64,000 bases of DNA. It comes from JACVRW01 sp963821275 (GTDB taxonomy: Bacteria; Actinomycetota; Thermoleophilia; Solirubrobacterales; Thermoleophilaceae). The notes beneath the pieces are model-generated. The model did not search any database, was not told where the DNA came from, and was given only the letters and a program-made list of their open reading frames with translations. The stretch is taken from NCBI GenBank assembly GCA_963821275.1, contig CAWGDF010000011.1, positions 372,001 through 436,000 on the forward strand, given 5' to 3'. Below, piece after piece: positions 32,890 to 42,134 of this stretch (position 1 is the stretch's first letter; each line of letters starts with the position of its first letter). Both the position numbers and the translations under genes were made by a program.

Positions 32890-34077
32890 TCAGCCTCCGC
32901 CGTTGACCTCGATGATCATGGCGTCGCCCTGGCCGCCGCCCGAGCAGATCGCCGCGCAGCCCAGCCCGCCGCCGCGGCGGCGCAGCTCATTCGCGAGCGT
33001 CATGAGGATCCGCGCGCCCGACGCGCCGATCGGATGGCCCAGGGCGATCGCGCCGCCGTTGACGTTCACCTTCGACTCGTCCACGCCGAGCATGCGCATG
33101 GAGTTGAGGGCCACCGAGGCGAAGGCCTCGTTGATCTCGAACAGGTCGATGTCGTCCACCGACAGCCCCGCCTGCTCGAGCGCCTTGCTCGCGGCGTTCG
33201 CCGGGGTCCGCGCCAGATAGGGGAAATCGTCGGCCACCGCCGCCTGGGCCACCACCGTGGCCAGCGGCGGGCGGCCATTGCGGGAGGCCCACTCGTCCGA
33301 GCTGAGCACCACGGCGCCGGCGCCGTCATTCACGCCCGGGGCGTTGCCGGCGGTGTGGGCGCCGTCGGTGCGAAACGCGCCGCGCAGCTTGGCCAGCGCC
33401 TCGAGCGAGCCCTCACGCCGCGGCGCCTCGTCCACCTCCACCGTGGTCTCGCCCTTGCGGGAGCTGACCGTCACCGGAACGATCTCCTCGGGCAGGCGGC
33501 CCTCGTCGGTGGCCTGCACCGCCCGCTCGTGCGAGCGCAGAGCGAACCGGTCCATGTCCGCACGGGTGATCTCGAGCTCCTCTCCGACCTCGTCGGCCTC
33601 CTCACCCATGTGCTTGCCGGTGAAGGGGTTCCTCAGCCCGTCGTGGACCATGCCGTCGAGCGCTTGGCCGTCGCCCATGCGAAAGCCGAAGCGGGCCTGC
33701 TTCAGCAGGTAGGGGGCGCTTGACATCGATTCCATTCCCCCCGCCACGGCCAGCTCCAGGTCGCCGGCCCGAACCGCCTGGTCGACCATCCCGGCGGAAC
33801 GCAGTCCGGACGCGCAGACCTTGTTCACCGTCTCGGAGGAGACCTCCTTGGGTATCCCGCCCTTGATCTGCGCCTGGCGCGAGGGGATCTGCCCCTGGCC
33901 GGCCTGGAGCACCTGGCCGAAGACCACGTGCTCCACCTGATCGGGCGCAACCCCGGCCCGCTCCAGCGCCGCTGCGATGGCGCGCCCGCCGAGCTCGGTG
34001 GCGTCCAGCGAGGCCAGGCCGCCGCCCATCTTGCCGAAAGGCGTGCGCGCGGCACCCAGAATCACTGTCTTCGCCAT
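32890..34077 (-). CDS. Acetyl-CoA C-acyltransferase (thiolase)
   Basis: 395 residues. Active-site Cys in NKVCASGLRSAGM (~residue 89), active-site His in NGGAIALGHPIGASGARI, and second Cys in CAAICSGGGQGDAMIIE. Length and the SQ-type loops fit biosynthetic/degradative thiolase of the AtoB/PhaA type. It joins two acetyl-CoA or splits acetoacetyl-CoA. ATG preceded by AAGGAGA. Divergent from the aminopeptidase gene with 50 bp between. Confidence 0.94.
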   Translation of the reverse strand: MAKTVILGAARTPFGKMGGGLASLDATELGGRAIAAALERAGVAPDQVEHVVFGQVLQAGQGQIPSRQAQIKGGIPKEVSSETVNKVCASGLRSAGMVDQAVRAGDLELAVAGGMESMSSAPYLLKQARFGFRMGDGQALDGMVHDGLRNPFTGKHMGEEADEVGEELEITRADMDRFALRSHERAVQATDEGRLPEEIVPVTVSSRKGETTVEVDEAPRREGSLEALAKLRGAFRTDGAHTAGNAPGVNDGAGAVVLSSDEWASRNGRPPLATVVAQAAVADDFPYLARTPANAASKALEQAGLSVDDIDLFEINEAFASVALNSMRMLGVDESKVNVNGGAIALGHPIGASGARILMTLANELRRRGGGLGCAAICSGGGQGDAMIIEVNGGG

Positions 34078-34127
34078 CCCTGCTCTCCTTGGCTTCGGTC
34101 GGGAGTCGCATACCCTAGTGCGCTCTC

Positions 34128-35579
34128 ATGCCCACTCCCACCGTCTCCGCCCGCCCGGCAGCCCCCGAGGACACCGCCGCCGACACCCGCGTCGTCGGTC
34201 TATTCGAGGACGAGTCACCCACGGAGCCGAGCGTGCGGCGCCTGGTGGACCTGGGCGAGGCCAAGCCCGGCCTGGAGAAGGTGGCGCTGGCCCACGAGCC
34301 GGCTCCCGGCGGCGGAGAGCGGCGCGTGCTGGTGGCCGGGCTGGGCAAGCGCGACGAGTTCAGCGCCGAGCGGGCCCGCGTGGCCGCGGCCGCGGTGGCG
34401 GCCAGGGCGAAGGAGCTCGGGGCCGTCTCGCTCTCCTGGGCCGCGCCCGAGGGCGCCGGGGTGGCGGGAGCGCTGGTGGAGGGCACGCTCCTGCGCCTGT
34501 ATGCCTTCGACCGCTTCAAGTCCAAGCGCAACGCCGACGGCAACGACGGCATCGAGTCGCTCGAGATCGCGGGTCCCGCGGTGGACACGGACGAGGTGGC
34601 TAGGGCGGGCGTCGCGGCGACGGCGGCCAACGCGACCCGTGACCTGCAGAACCTGCCGGCCAACGTCGCCACCCCCACCTTCCTCGCCGAGCGGGCGGCC
34701 GAGATCGCCGCCGGGCACGCGGCGCTCGAGGTCGAGCTGCTCGACGCCGCGGCGATCTCCGCCCGGGGCATGGGGGCGTTCGGGGCGGTCGCGCAGGGCT
34801 CGCACGCCGAGCCGCGCCTGATCGTCCTCCGCTACCGGCCGGACGGCGCCACCGGCCCCCACCTCGGCTTCGTGGGCAAGGCCGTCACCTTCGACACCGG
34901 CGGGATCTCGATCAAGCCCAGCGCGAAGATGCAGGAGATGAAGTTCGACATGTCGGGCGGCGCCGCCGTGGTCGAGGCCATGGACGGAATCGCCACGCTC
35001 GGGCTGCCCGCGACCATCACCGCCGTGGTGCCGGCCACCGAGAACATGCCGAGCGGGCACGCGGTCAAGCCGGGCGACATCGTCACCGCCCAGAACGGCA
35101 CCACCATCGAGGTGAACAACACCGACGCCGAGGGGAGGCTGATCCTGGCCGACGCTCTCTGCTACGCCGTCGACCAGGGGGTGGACAAGCTCGTGGACCT
35201 CGCCACGCTCACCGGCGCCGTCCTCGTGGCCCTGGGCCACACCTACGCCGGCCTGTTCTCCAACGACGACGCGTGGTTCGCGGAGGTGCAGTCCGCCTGC
35301 GACGCGACCGGCGAGATCGGCTGGCGGCTGCCCCTCCACCCCGAGTTCCACGACCTGACCAAGGGCCAGTACGCGGACCTGAGCAACTCGGCCGATCAGC
35401 GAGTCGCGATGTCCTGCTACGCCGCCGAGTTCCTGCGCCAGTTCGTGGACGGGCGGCCCTGGGTGCACATGGACATCGCGGGCACGGCCTGGGGGCTCAC
35501 CCGCAACTACACGGGCAAGGGCGCCTCGGGTTTCGGCACCCGCACGCTGATCGAGCTGGCCCGCCGCACGAGCGCCTGA
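34128..35579 (+). CDS. pepA: Leucyl aminopeptidase (M17 family)
   Basis: 483 residues. The C-terminal catalytic domain has VGKAVTFDTGGISIKPSAKM (metal-binding Lys and Asp), MKFDMSGGAAVVEAM, and NNTDAEGRLILADAL, the M17 signature. The N-terminal ~160 residues are the smaller macro-like domain. Removes N-terminal residues in cytosolic peptide turnover. A TACCCT -10 box at 34112 lies so close to ATG that the transcript would have almost no leader. Confidence 0.95.
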   Translation: MPTPTVSARPAAPEDTAADTRVVGLFEDESPTEPSVRRLVDLGEAKPGLEKVALAHEPAPGGGERRVLVAGLGKRDEFSAERARVAAAAVAARAKELGAVSLSWAAPEGAGVAGALVEGTLLRLYAFDRFKSKRNADGNDGIESLEIAGPAVDTDEVARAGVAATAANATRDLQNLPANVATPTFLAERAAEIAAGHAALEVELLDAAAISARGMGAFGAVAQGSHAEPRLIVLRYRPDGATGPHLGFVGKAVTFDTGGISIKPSAKMQEMKFDMSGGAAVVEAMDGIATLGLPATITAVVPATENMPSGHAVKPGDIVTAQNGTTIEVNNTDAEGRLILADALCYAVDQGVDKLVDLATLTGAVLVALGHTYAGLFSNDDAWFAEVQSACDATGEIGWRLPLHPEFHDLTKGQYADLSNSADQRVAMSCYAAEFLRQFVDGRPWVHMDIAGTAWGLTRNYTGKGASGFGTRTLIELARRTSA

Positions 35580-35617
35580 GCGGGCGGCCGCGCCCGCCGT
35601 TTCACCTCGGTTTCACG

Positions 35618-35639
35618 TTGTGTGACATCGGTCACACAA
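35618..35639 (+). promoter_or_regulatory. CRP/GlxR-type operator upstream of the Rpf-like gene
   Basis: TTGTGTGA-N6-TCACACAA: perfect 8-bp arms with a 6-base spacer (CATCGG). It contains the full TGTGA-N6-TCACA core of actinobacterial Crp/GlxR. It lies between pepA and the Rpf-like gene, 25 bases upstream of a TAGGGT -10 candidate (35664-35669). A perfect match of this length is very unlikely by chance in such GC-rich sequence. Confidence 0.8.
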
Positions 35640-35663
35640 GTTCGAGTGCGCCAGAACGCCCTC

Positions 35664-35846
35664 TAGGGTGGCCCCGGTAAGTCGCAAGCCGGCCCCGTTT
35701 CGCGTGCACACCTTCGACCGCGCGAACGCGGCAAGCCCTGGCGGCGCCCCTGGCGCCAGCCGGGCAGAGAAGTTCTTCGAGGTACCGCATCGGTAACGAC
35801 CGTCGCGTGGCCCTGCGCCGTGCGGCGGCTGAGACAGGGGGAAACC
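35664..35846 (+). promoter_or_regulatory. -10 box and long (about 170-base) structured leader of the Rpf-like gene
   Basis: TAGGGT at 35664 with a weak -35 (TTCGAG, 35641-35646) 17 bases upstream. The untranslated leader up to GTG 35847 is about 170 bases and contains several GC-rich inverted stretches (for example GCGCCCCTGGCGCC at 35741-35754). Long leaders of rpf genes in actinobacteria often hold a c-di-AMP (ydaO) riboswitch; I do not recognise its conserved core with confidence. AGGGGG is the ribosome site. Confidence 0.35.
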
Positions 35847-36449
35847 GTGAAGAAGAAGGCAGTGATCCTGCTGGCGTTCGCGTGCGCGCTGATGCCGGCC
35901 ACGTTGGTGCTCGCCCAGGAGCCGACAAGCAGTGGAGGCGCCTCGGCGACCGCTCCAGCAGACCCGAGTCCCGCACCCGGGGCCCGACCTGCGAGCCGCG
36001 ACCTCCAGGTCGCGTACCGGACCTGGCGGCGCAAGCTGCGCCGCAACAGCGTGTGGCATGGCCGCGACCTGGTCGCGGCCGCGCGCAGCACCGTCGAACA
36101 GCCGAGCGCCGCGGACCTGCGAAGGGCGATCCATCGCATGCAGCGGCGCTTCGCACGCTGGCTGAGGAGCCCCGAGGGAAGCGCGGCCCGCTTCCACCTC
36201 AAGCTCGACCGGATTCCGGCCTGGGGCAGGAGTCAGCTGCGGAGCATCGCGGCCTGCGAGTCCCACAACGACCCGACGGCGATCGGGGGCGGCGGGGCCT
36301 ACCGCGGGCTCTACCAGTTCTCCTTCTCCACCTGGCGAGTCGTGGGCGGCATGGGCGACCCGGCCGCCGCACCCCGCTCGGAGCAGACCTGGCGCGCCTG
36401 GCTGCTGCTGAGCCGGCACGGCGCGGGCCACTGGCCCGTCTGCGGCTGA
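35847..36449 (+). CDS. Secreted Rpf-like transglycosylase
   Basis: About 200 residues from GTG 35847, chosen for AGGGGG upstream; it gives a signal peptide (VKKKAVILLAFACALMPATLVLA). After a Pro/Ala linker and a helical region, the C-terminal ~75 residues (RSQLRSIAACESHNDPTAIGGGGAYRGLYQFSFSTW) match the resuscitation-promoting factor/transglycosylase-like domain, with the catalytic Glu in ACESHND. It should cleave peptidoglycan glycan strands during growth restart. Likely under Crp control (site at 35618). Confidence 0.85.
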   Translation: MKKKAVILLAFACALMPATLVLAQEPTSSGGASATAPADPSPAPGARPASRDLQVAYRTWRRKLRRNSVWHGRDLVAAARSTVEQPSAADLRRAIHRMQRRFARWLRSPEGSAARFHLKLDRIPAWGRSQLRSIAACESHNDPTAIGGGGAYRGLYQFSFSTWRVVGGMGDPAAAPRSEQTWRAWLLLSRHGAGHWPVCG

Positions 36450-36461
36450 CCTGAAAGCGTG

Positions 36462-36492
36462 GGGCCCGCCCGGCCGCTGGCCGGGCGGGCCC
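36462..36492. terminator. Terminator between Rpf-like gene and convergent coiled-coil gene
   Basis: Perfect 14-bp stem, arms 36462-36475 and 36479-36492 (GGGCCCGCCCGGCC and complement), 3-base loop. Starts 12 bases after the rpf stop. Followed by only TT, so termination would rest on stem strength. Its place between convergent genes suggests it acts both ways. Confidence 0.7.
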
Positions 36493-36531
36493 TTCCAAGC
36501 GGCCCCGCCTCCCTGGGGTGCCGCTCGAAGA

Positions 36532-37050
36532 TCAGCGATCGACGCGGCGGCCGCGCACCTCCTCGTCGCGCACCGAATCCGGATCGCTCGGGTCGCCCTC
36601 GCGCACGGTGCGGCGCTCGGCGTACTGCTCGTCGGCGCCGGAATCCACACGGCCGGTCTCGCCCTCGCGCTCGACGTGGCCCGCCTCCGGGTCGCGCGTG
36701 CCCTCGCCCGCCGTCGCGCGGTCCTGCTCGACGTAATCGCCCTTCGCGTCGGGGTCGACGTCGTGGGCCTCGGCCCGGCGCGCCTCGGCCTCCCGGTGAT
36801 GGGTCTCCGCCTCCGCGGCCTGTTCGCGGGACCGGGCCTCCTCCGCGCGCGCCCGCGCGGCGCGCTCATCGGCCTCGGCGGACACGCGGTCGCCCCGCGC
36901 CCCGTGCACCTCCGCCTCACGGCGGATCTCGCGCGCCTCGTGGCGACGCGTCTCGTGGCGCCGTGCCTGTCCTCTCCTGCTCGCCAGGACGAGCAGCGCC
37001 AGCACGATCAGCACCACGACCACGATCGCGATGATCAATCCGGTACTCAT
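36532..37050 (-). CDS. Membrane-anchored charged coiled-coil protein
   Basis: 172 residues. One N-terminal membrane helix (GLIIAIVVVVLIVLALLVLAS), then an Arg/Glu/Ala-rich helical segment (residues ~28-100, ETRRHEAREIRREAEVHGARG pattern split by His and Glu), then an acidic, disordered tail. No enzyme motif. Such proteins are common in actinobacteria with no known role. Convergent with the Rpf-like gene. Confidence 0.7.
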   Translation of the reverse strand: MSTGLIIAIVVVVLIVLALLVLASRRGQARRHETRRHEAREIRREAEVHGARGDRVSAEADERAARARAEEARSREQAAEAETHHREAEARRAEAHDVDPDAKGDYVEQDRATAGEGTRDPEAGHVEREGETGRVDSGADEQYAERRTVREGDPSDPDSVRDEEVRGRRVDR

Positions 37051-37108
37051 GTCTCCTCCTGCCTCGGGGTGTGTCCGCCTGATACCCCGGGCGGACCCGG
37101 CGTACTCC

Positions 37109-38755
37109 CTAGCGGGCGTCCGGGTCGAGGTCCTTGAGCTCGCGCTTCAGGACCTTCCCCGTGGCGTTGCGGGGCAACTCGTCGAGGAACACGATCTCGC
37201 GCGGCACCTTGTAGCGGGCGAGGTTGGACTTCACGTGCGCCTGGAGGTCATCCTCGGTCGCCCGCTTGCCCTCCTCGAGGACCACGAACGCGCGCAGCCG
37301 CTGGCCGAAGTCGGGGTCGGCCACGCCCACGGCGGCCACGTCGGCTACCGCGTCGTGGCGGGCCAGGGTGTCCTCGATCTCCTTCGGGAAGACGTTCTCG
37401 CCGCCCGAGACGATCATCTCGTCGTCGCGACCCTCCACGAACAGGCGCCCGGCCCCGTCGAAGCGGCCGACGTCGCCGGTGGCCATGAGCTCGCCGATCA
37501 CGTCCTTGGAGCCGCCGCCGGTATAGCCCTCGAAGAGCATCTCGTTGCCGACGAAGATCCGGCCGGTCGCGCCCGGCGGCACCTCGTTGCCCTGCTGGTC
37601 GTAGAGGCGCACGATCGTGCCCCGCGGCGGCTTCCCGGCGGTGCCGGGGGCGCCACGCATGTCCTCCGGCGTGGCGATCGAGGCCCAGGCCACCTCGGTG
37701 GAGCCGTACAGGTTGTAGAGGTTGTCGCCGAAGGCGTCCATCCACTCGAGCGCCAGGTCGCCGGGGAGCGCCGAGCCGCTGGCCGCCGTCACCTTGAGCG
37801 AGGAGACGTCGTACTTCGCCCGCGTCTGCTCGGGCAGCTCGAGGATGCGCTGCATCATCACCGGCACCACCACCAGCGCGTCGCAGCGGTAGCGCGCCAC
37901 CGTGGCCAGGCAGGCCTCCGGGTCGAACTTCCGCCGCAGCACGAAGGTGGTGCCCAGGATCATCCCCAGCGTGAAATGGGCGAAGCCCCAGGAGTGAAAG
38001 AGGGGCGCGGCGATGTGGGCGACCTGCCGCGTCTTCAACGGGATCCTCGACAGCAGCGAGACCGCCGGCTCGAGCGACTGAGGGTTGCCTCGCGAGGCTC
38101 CCTTCGGCGAGCCGGTGGTGCCGGAGGTGAGGATCACTGCCCGGCCCTCGCGCTCCGGCGGCACCACGTCCTCGGGGTCGCCGGCCTCGATGAGCGCCTC
38201 CAGGGTCGGGTCGGTGGTGCCCGGCGACTCCTGCCAGGCGATGAAGCGCTTGCGCCGGCGTCCCGCCTCACTCAGCAGGCCCGCGAACTCCTCGTCGTAG
38301 ACGATCGCCCGCGGCTTCTCCCGGTCGACCACCTCCGTGAGCTGCGGGCCGGCGAACGCGGTGTTGAGATAGAGGGCGTCGGCGCCCAGCTTCGACACCG
38401 CCACCGTCGACTCGATGAAGCCGCGATGGTTGCGGCACATGATGGCCACGCCGTCGCCCTCCACGATGCCGGCGTCCGAGAGCGCGTGAGCGAGCGCGTT
38501 GGTGCGCCTGTGGACGTCGCTGTAGGCGAGCGCGCCGTGGTCGTCGACGACCATGGGCTCATGCGGGTAGCGGGCGGCCAGGGAGATCGCGCCGGCGGCC
38601 GGGCTGCGGCCCCACTGCTGGAGCGTCCGGAGCACGCCCCACAGCCGGTCGGGCCGGATCGGGGCCACGACGCCTGCATCGGCGAGCACCTTGACGCTGC
38701 CGGCCAGATGCGCCGCCCGGCCCGCCAGCTCCGTCGCCTGCTCTGTCACCGTCAC
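37109..38755 (-). CDS. AMP-forming acyl-CoA synthetase (FadD-type)
   Basis: 548 residues. Adenylation motifs: ILTSGTTGSPKGASRG (phosphate loop), NLYGSTEVAWASIATPE, ATGDVGRFDGAGRLFVEGRDDEMIVSGGENVFP (hinge), and RNATGKVLKRELKD with the catalytic Lys near the end. Best fits long-chain fatty acid-CoA ligases of the mycobacterial FadD2/FadD12 type. GTG start follows GGAGG. It would activate fatty acids for the beta-oxidation and wax-ester genes also in this window. Confidence 0.92.
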   Translation of the reverse strand: MTVTEQATELAGRAAHLAGSVKVLADAGVVAPIRPDRLWGVLRTLQQWGRSPAAGAISLAARYPHEPMVVDDHGALAYSDVHRRTNALAHALSDAGIVEGDGVAIMCRNHRGFIESTVAVSKLGADALYLNTAFAGPQLTEVVDREKPRAIVYDEEFAGLLSEAGRRRKRFIAWQESPGTTDPTLEALIEAGDPEDVVPPEREGRAVILTSGTTGSPKGASRGNPQSLEPAVSLLSRIPLKTRQVAHIAAPLFHSWGFAHFTLGMILGTTFVLRRKFDPEACLATVARYRCDALVVVPVMMQRILELPEQTRAKYDVSSLKVTAASGSALPGDLALEWMDAFGDNLYNLYGSTEVAWASIATPEDMRGAPGTAGKPPRGTIVRLYDQQGNEVPPGATGRIFVGNEMLFEGYTGGGSKDVIGELMATGDVGRFDGAGRLFVEGRDDEMIVSGGENVFPKEIEDTLARHDAVADVAAVGVADPDFGQRLRAFVVLEEGKRATEDDLQAHVKSNLARYKVPREIVFLDELPRNATGKVLKRELKDLDPDAR

Positions 38756-38945
38756 GGCTTGTCCTCCGTAGTCGAGCTCACCCGCGGATTGTGAAGCCTC
38801 GGGCGCGTCGGGTACAGCAAGTGCATGAGATCGACATCCCCTCCCCGGGCGCCGAGTCGCCGGAGGGGGCGGAGGCGCGGCGCAGAGTGACGGCTCGCCG
38901 ACAGGGCGGACACCTCCGGCGTTGATTGCCGATGCACGCCACGGG

Positions 38946-39158
38946 TCAGTCTCTGTCGAGCCGCCACCCCCTCACGGCACGCCTGACTCCCGGCCCGAGC
39001 GCGCTCGCCGCCACGACCAGGGCGCCGGCCAGCCAGGCGAGCGCCACCGCGGGCTGGCCGAGCCCCAGCAGGTCCCGGGCGACGAAGCCCAGCCCCGCCC
39101 CGCCCGCGAGCACGCCGGCGGCCAGCGCCAGCGCCCGTCCGATTTGCGCGAGCACCAT
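38946..39158 (-). CDS. Small two-helix membrane protein
   Basis: 70 residues from ATG 39158, overlapping the upstream prepilin-like gene's stop (TGATG). Two hydrophobic segments (LALAAGVLAGGAGLGFVARDLL; AVALAWLAGALVVAASALG) and a basic C-terminus. No known family. Coupled to the prepilin-like gene, so they may work together. The 190 bp between this gene and fadD show no recognisable features. Confidence 0.6.
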   Translation of the reverse strand: MVLAQIGRALALAAGVLAGGAGLGFVARDLLGLGQPAVALAWLAGALVVAASALGPGVRRAVRGWRLDRD

Positions 39159-39715
39159 CAGTCCTCCAGCAGAAAGCCGAGCGGGTTGAAGCATTCGTTC
39201 GCTATGTCGAGCGCCTCACCCAGCGGCATCGCCTCAGCCGGGGAGCGCGGCTGCTCGAGGTCGTAGCGGAAGCGGCGGTAGCCGAGACAGAGCAGCCAGG
39301 CCCGCTTGGCCACGCTCTCCGCTCCGCGCAGCGACCGGCGCACCGGTCCGGCCCGCGAGGGCGGGCCCGCCGGCTTCGGCGGTCGCCTCGAGCGCGGCCG
39401 CGACGGGCTCGCGCGGGGCGGCGGTGGCGCGGTGCGAGGCGCCTCCGGCTGCACGCGGCGGGGCGGCGCCACCGCATGTCCGGGCTCGGTGGACAACCGC
39501 CCGCGAAGCGCCACCGGCCGGGCGGGAACGCCGAGCGCTCGCCCGGCAGCCGCGCATCCCCCGCGCGCCGCGCACGTGATCGCGTGGGCCACCGCGCCGC
39601 CCAGGCTTCGCCCGTCAAGCGAAGAAGCCAAGGCCAGCAGGGCGCCGAACGCGACCGCGACCAGCAGGACGAGACCGGTCCATTCGACGGTCGCCTGTCC
39701 ACGCTCGGAGTCCAT
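39158..39715 (-). CDS. TadE/Flp-prepilin-like protein
   Basis: 185 residues. The N-terminus RGQATVEWTGLVLLVAVAFGALLAL has the form of a TadE/Flp prepilin: short basic leader, Gly-Gln, Glu near +5 of the hydrophobic helix. The rest is a Pro/Arg/Ala-rich linker and a small C-terminal region (FRYDLEQPRSPAEAMPLGEAL). No other pilus genes are near. A small secreted or surface protein handled by a prepilin peptidase is inferred. Confidence 0.6.
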   Translation of the reverse strand: MDSERGQATVEWTGLVLLVAVAFGALLALASSLDGRSLGGAVAHAITCAARGGCAAAGRALGVPARPVALRGRLSTEPGHAVAPPRRVQPEAPRTAPPPPRASPSRPRSRRPPKPAGPPSRAGPVRRSLRGAESVAKRAWLLCLGYRRFRYDLEQPRSPAEAMPLGEALDIANECFNPLGFLLED

Positions 39716-39803
39716 GAGTCGACCGTACGGAGGGCCGGCGCACCTGTGGGTGCGCTACGTGACAACTGTGGAAAAACTCAGATTCGGGCTCGCAACGGGC
39801 CGC

Positions 39804-40908
39804 TCAGGCCGGCGCCCGAAGCTCACGCACCGCCCCGGCAGCGGCGCTCTCCCGGGCGGCCTCGATGACCTCGAGACCGGTCAGCGCGTCCTCCAGGGGC
39901 ACCGGTGGCGGCCCGCCGTCGAGGATTGCCGCCGCCATCAGCTCGTAGAAGGACAGGTAGCGCCCGGGCTCGGTGGGAAACGGCTCGGCCGCCTCCTCGC
40001 TGCCCAGGAGTCCCCAGCGCTCCGGCGGCTCCTGGCCGAAACCCGGGGCGTCCGGACGCTCGCCCGCCCGCAGCGCCTCCTCCTGTGGATCCAGGCCGTG
40101 CTTCACGTACGCCGCCCGCGCGCCCAGCACACGAAAGCGCGGGCCGGGCTGGGCGACCGACATGCCGAGCGACAGATGGGCCGGGCCGCCGGGATGCTCG
40201 AGGGCCAGGAACACGTCGTCGTCCACGACGGCGCCGGGCCGCCGGCGCTCGATCTCCGCGTAGACCCGCCGCGGCCGCCCGAGCAGCCACAGCGCCTGGT
40301 CGATCACGTGGCTGCCGAGGTCGAACAGCACGCCGCCGGCGTCCTCGGGATCGGCCCGCTCGCGCCAGCGAGAGGTGTCGACCTCGGGGCGCCAGCGCTC
40401 GAAGCGCGACTCGAAGCGCAACAACGGGCCCAGCGCCTCCTCGTCGAGCAGGCGGCGTACGGTCAGGACGTCGCCGTCCCAGCGACGGTTGTGAAATGCG
40501 GCAGCCACGAGGCCCCGCTCGTGCGCACGGGCCGCGAGGCCCCGGGCGCCGGCGGCCGAGGAGGCCACCGGCTTGTCCACCACCACGTGCAGGCCCGCCT
40601 CCAGCGCCGCCAACCCCTGCGGCACGTGGTAGCGGTTCGGGGAGGCCACGACGGCCAGGTCGTGCTCGTCCGCCGCCGCGAACAGCGCCTCCGCGTCGGG
40701 CAGCACGCGCGCCTCGGGATACCGCGCCGCGACCCGCGCGGACCGTGCCGGATCGGAGGTCACGATCGAGACCAGCTCCAGCCTCGGCGCGGCGGCGATC
40801 AGGGGCGCGTGGAACGTCGGACCCGGCCAGGCCGAAGCCGATCAGTCCCACGCGCAGCGGCGTCCGGCCCGCGGCATCAGCGCCGCGGGCCGGACCAGTA
40901 TCGGTCAC
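39804..40908 (-). CDS. Gfo/Idh/MocA family oxidoreductase (frame break near 40822)
   Basis: About 366 residues read across the break. The N-terminus TPLRVGLIGFGLAG is the NAD-binding loop; after removing one G near 40822 it continues PTFHAPLIAAAPRLELVSIV. DLAVVASPNRYHVPQGLAALEAGLHVVVDKPVA holds the EKP-like catalytic Lys (DKP), and GGVLFDLGSHVIDQAL the conserved His. Typically oxidises a sugar or inositol. It follows the sugar ABC permease by 1 bp, so it likely acts on the imported sugar. Confidence 0.88.
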
Positions 40909-40909
40909 G

Positions 40910-42134
40910 TCAGATGCGTCCCGCCGCCTGGCGCTGCTTGCGGGCGATCGCGTCGATCGTCACCGCGACCAGCAGCACCGCGCCGGTGACCATGAACTTC
41001 ACCGCCGACTCGAGCGCGAGCAGGTCCATGCCGTTCGAGATCGAGCCGATCACGAGCGCTCCCAGCAGCGCGTCCCACACGCTGCCGCGGCCGCCGAAGA
41101 GGCTGGTGCCCGCGATCACCGGGCCGGCGATGGCCAGCAGCAGGAAGTCGCCGGCACCCGACGACTGGTTCACCGCCAGCAGCCGGGAGGCGGCCATGAT
41201 CCCGCCGATGGCCGCCATGCTCGAGCAGATCATGAACACCACGATCCGCACCCGCGTGACGTGGATGCCGGCGCGGCGAGCCGCCTCGGCGTTTCCGCCC
41301 ACCGCGAAGATGTGGCGGCCGAACGTGGTCTTCGTGGTGATGTAGCTGAAGACCAGGATGAAGCCGAGCAGGATCAGCGCCGCCAGCGGCAGGCCGCGGT
41401 CATCGTTCAGGACCCAGATCGCGACCAGGATCGCCACCGAGACCAGCCCGATCCGCACCAGCACGGAGCCCAGGGGCTGGCGCCTTGATCCCCTGGCGAA
41501 CGCGCCGCTGCCGCCCCAGCAGGGCGAACGCCGCGTAGACGGCGATCGCGACGAAGGCGAAGATCCAGCCCACCGTGTCGCTGTAGAACGTGCTCGTCAG
41601 GCCGGTGATCTTCGGCTCGGTGAGGTTGATCGTGCCCGTCTCGCCCAGCACCTCGAGCTGGGCTCCCTGCCACGCGAGCAGGCCTGCCAGCGTGACGACG
41701 AACGATGGGATCCCGAAGCGGGTGAACATGAAGCCCTGGAACAACCCGATCGCCGTGCCGGCGAGCACCGCCGCGGCGATCGCCAGGTAGGGCGACCAGC
41801 CCTTCTGAACCGCCAGCACGGCCATGATGGCCGCGCACAGCCCGCTCACCGCGCCCACCGACAGGTCGATCTCCCCGAGCAGCAGCACCAGCACCACGCC
41901 CACCGAGACCAGGCCGATGGCCGTGATCTGCAGGACCAGGTTGGTGAGGTTGACCGAGCTGAGGAAGCGGTCCTCCTGCAGGTAGAAGATGATCCAGATC
42001 ACGGCCAGGACCAGCAGCACCCGAAGCGCGGCGAGGTCGCCGGCCACGAAACGCCGCAGCAGGCCGAGCCGTGGGGCCTCGACCTCCACGTCCGCGGTGG
42101 GTGCGGCGGCCGCGCCGCCTCCGCTCGCACTCAT
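40910..42134 (-). CDS. CUT2-type sugar ABC transporter permease (frame break near 41475)
   Basis: About 407 residues with ~10 membrane segments. VLVLLLGEIDLSVGAVSGL and GIPSFVVTLAGLLAWQG are typical of ribose/xylose-type permeases (RbsC/XylH). The second half (VFSYITTKTTFGRHIFAVGGNAEAARRAGI, GPVIAGTSLFGGRGSV, GSISNGMDLL) follows in another frame after a shift near 41475. ATG overlaps the ATPase stop. The sugar is unknown; the XylH-like length and organisation suggest xylose or a similar aldose. Confidence 0.9.
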
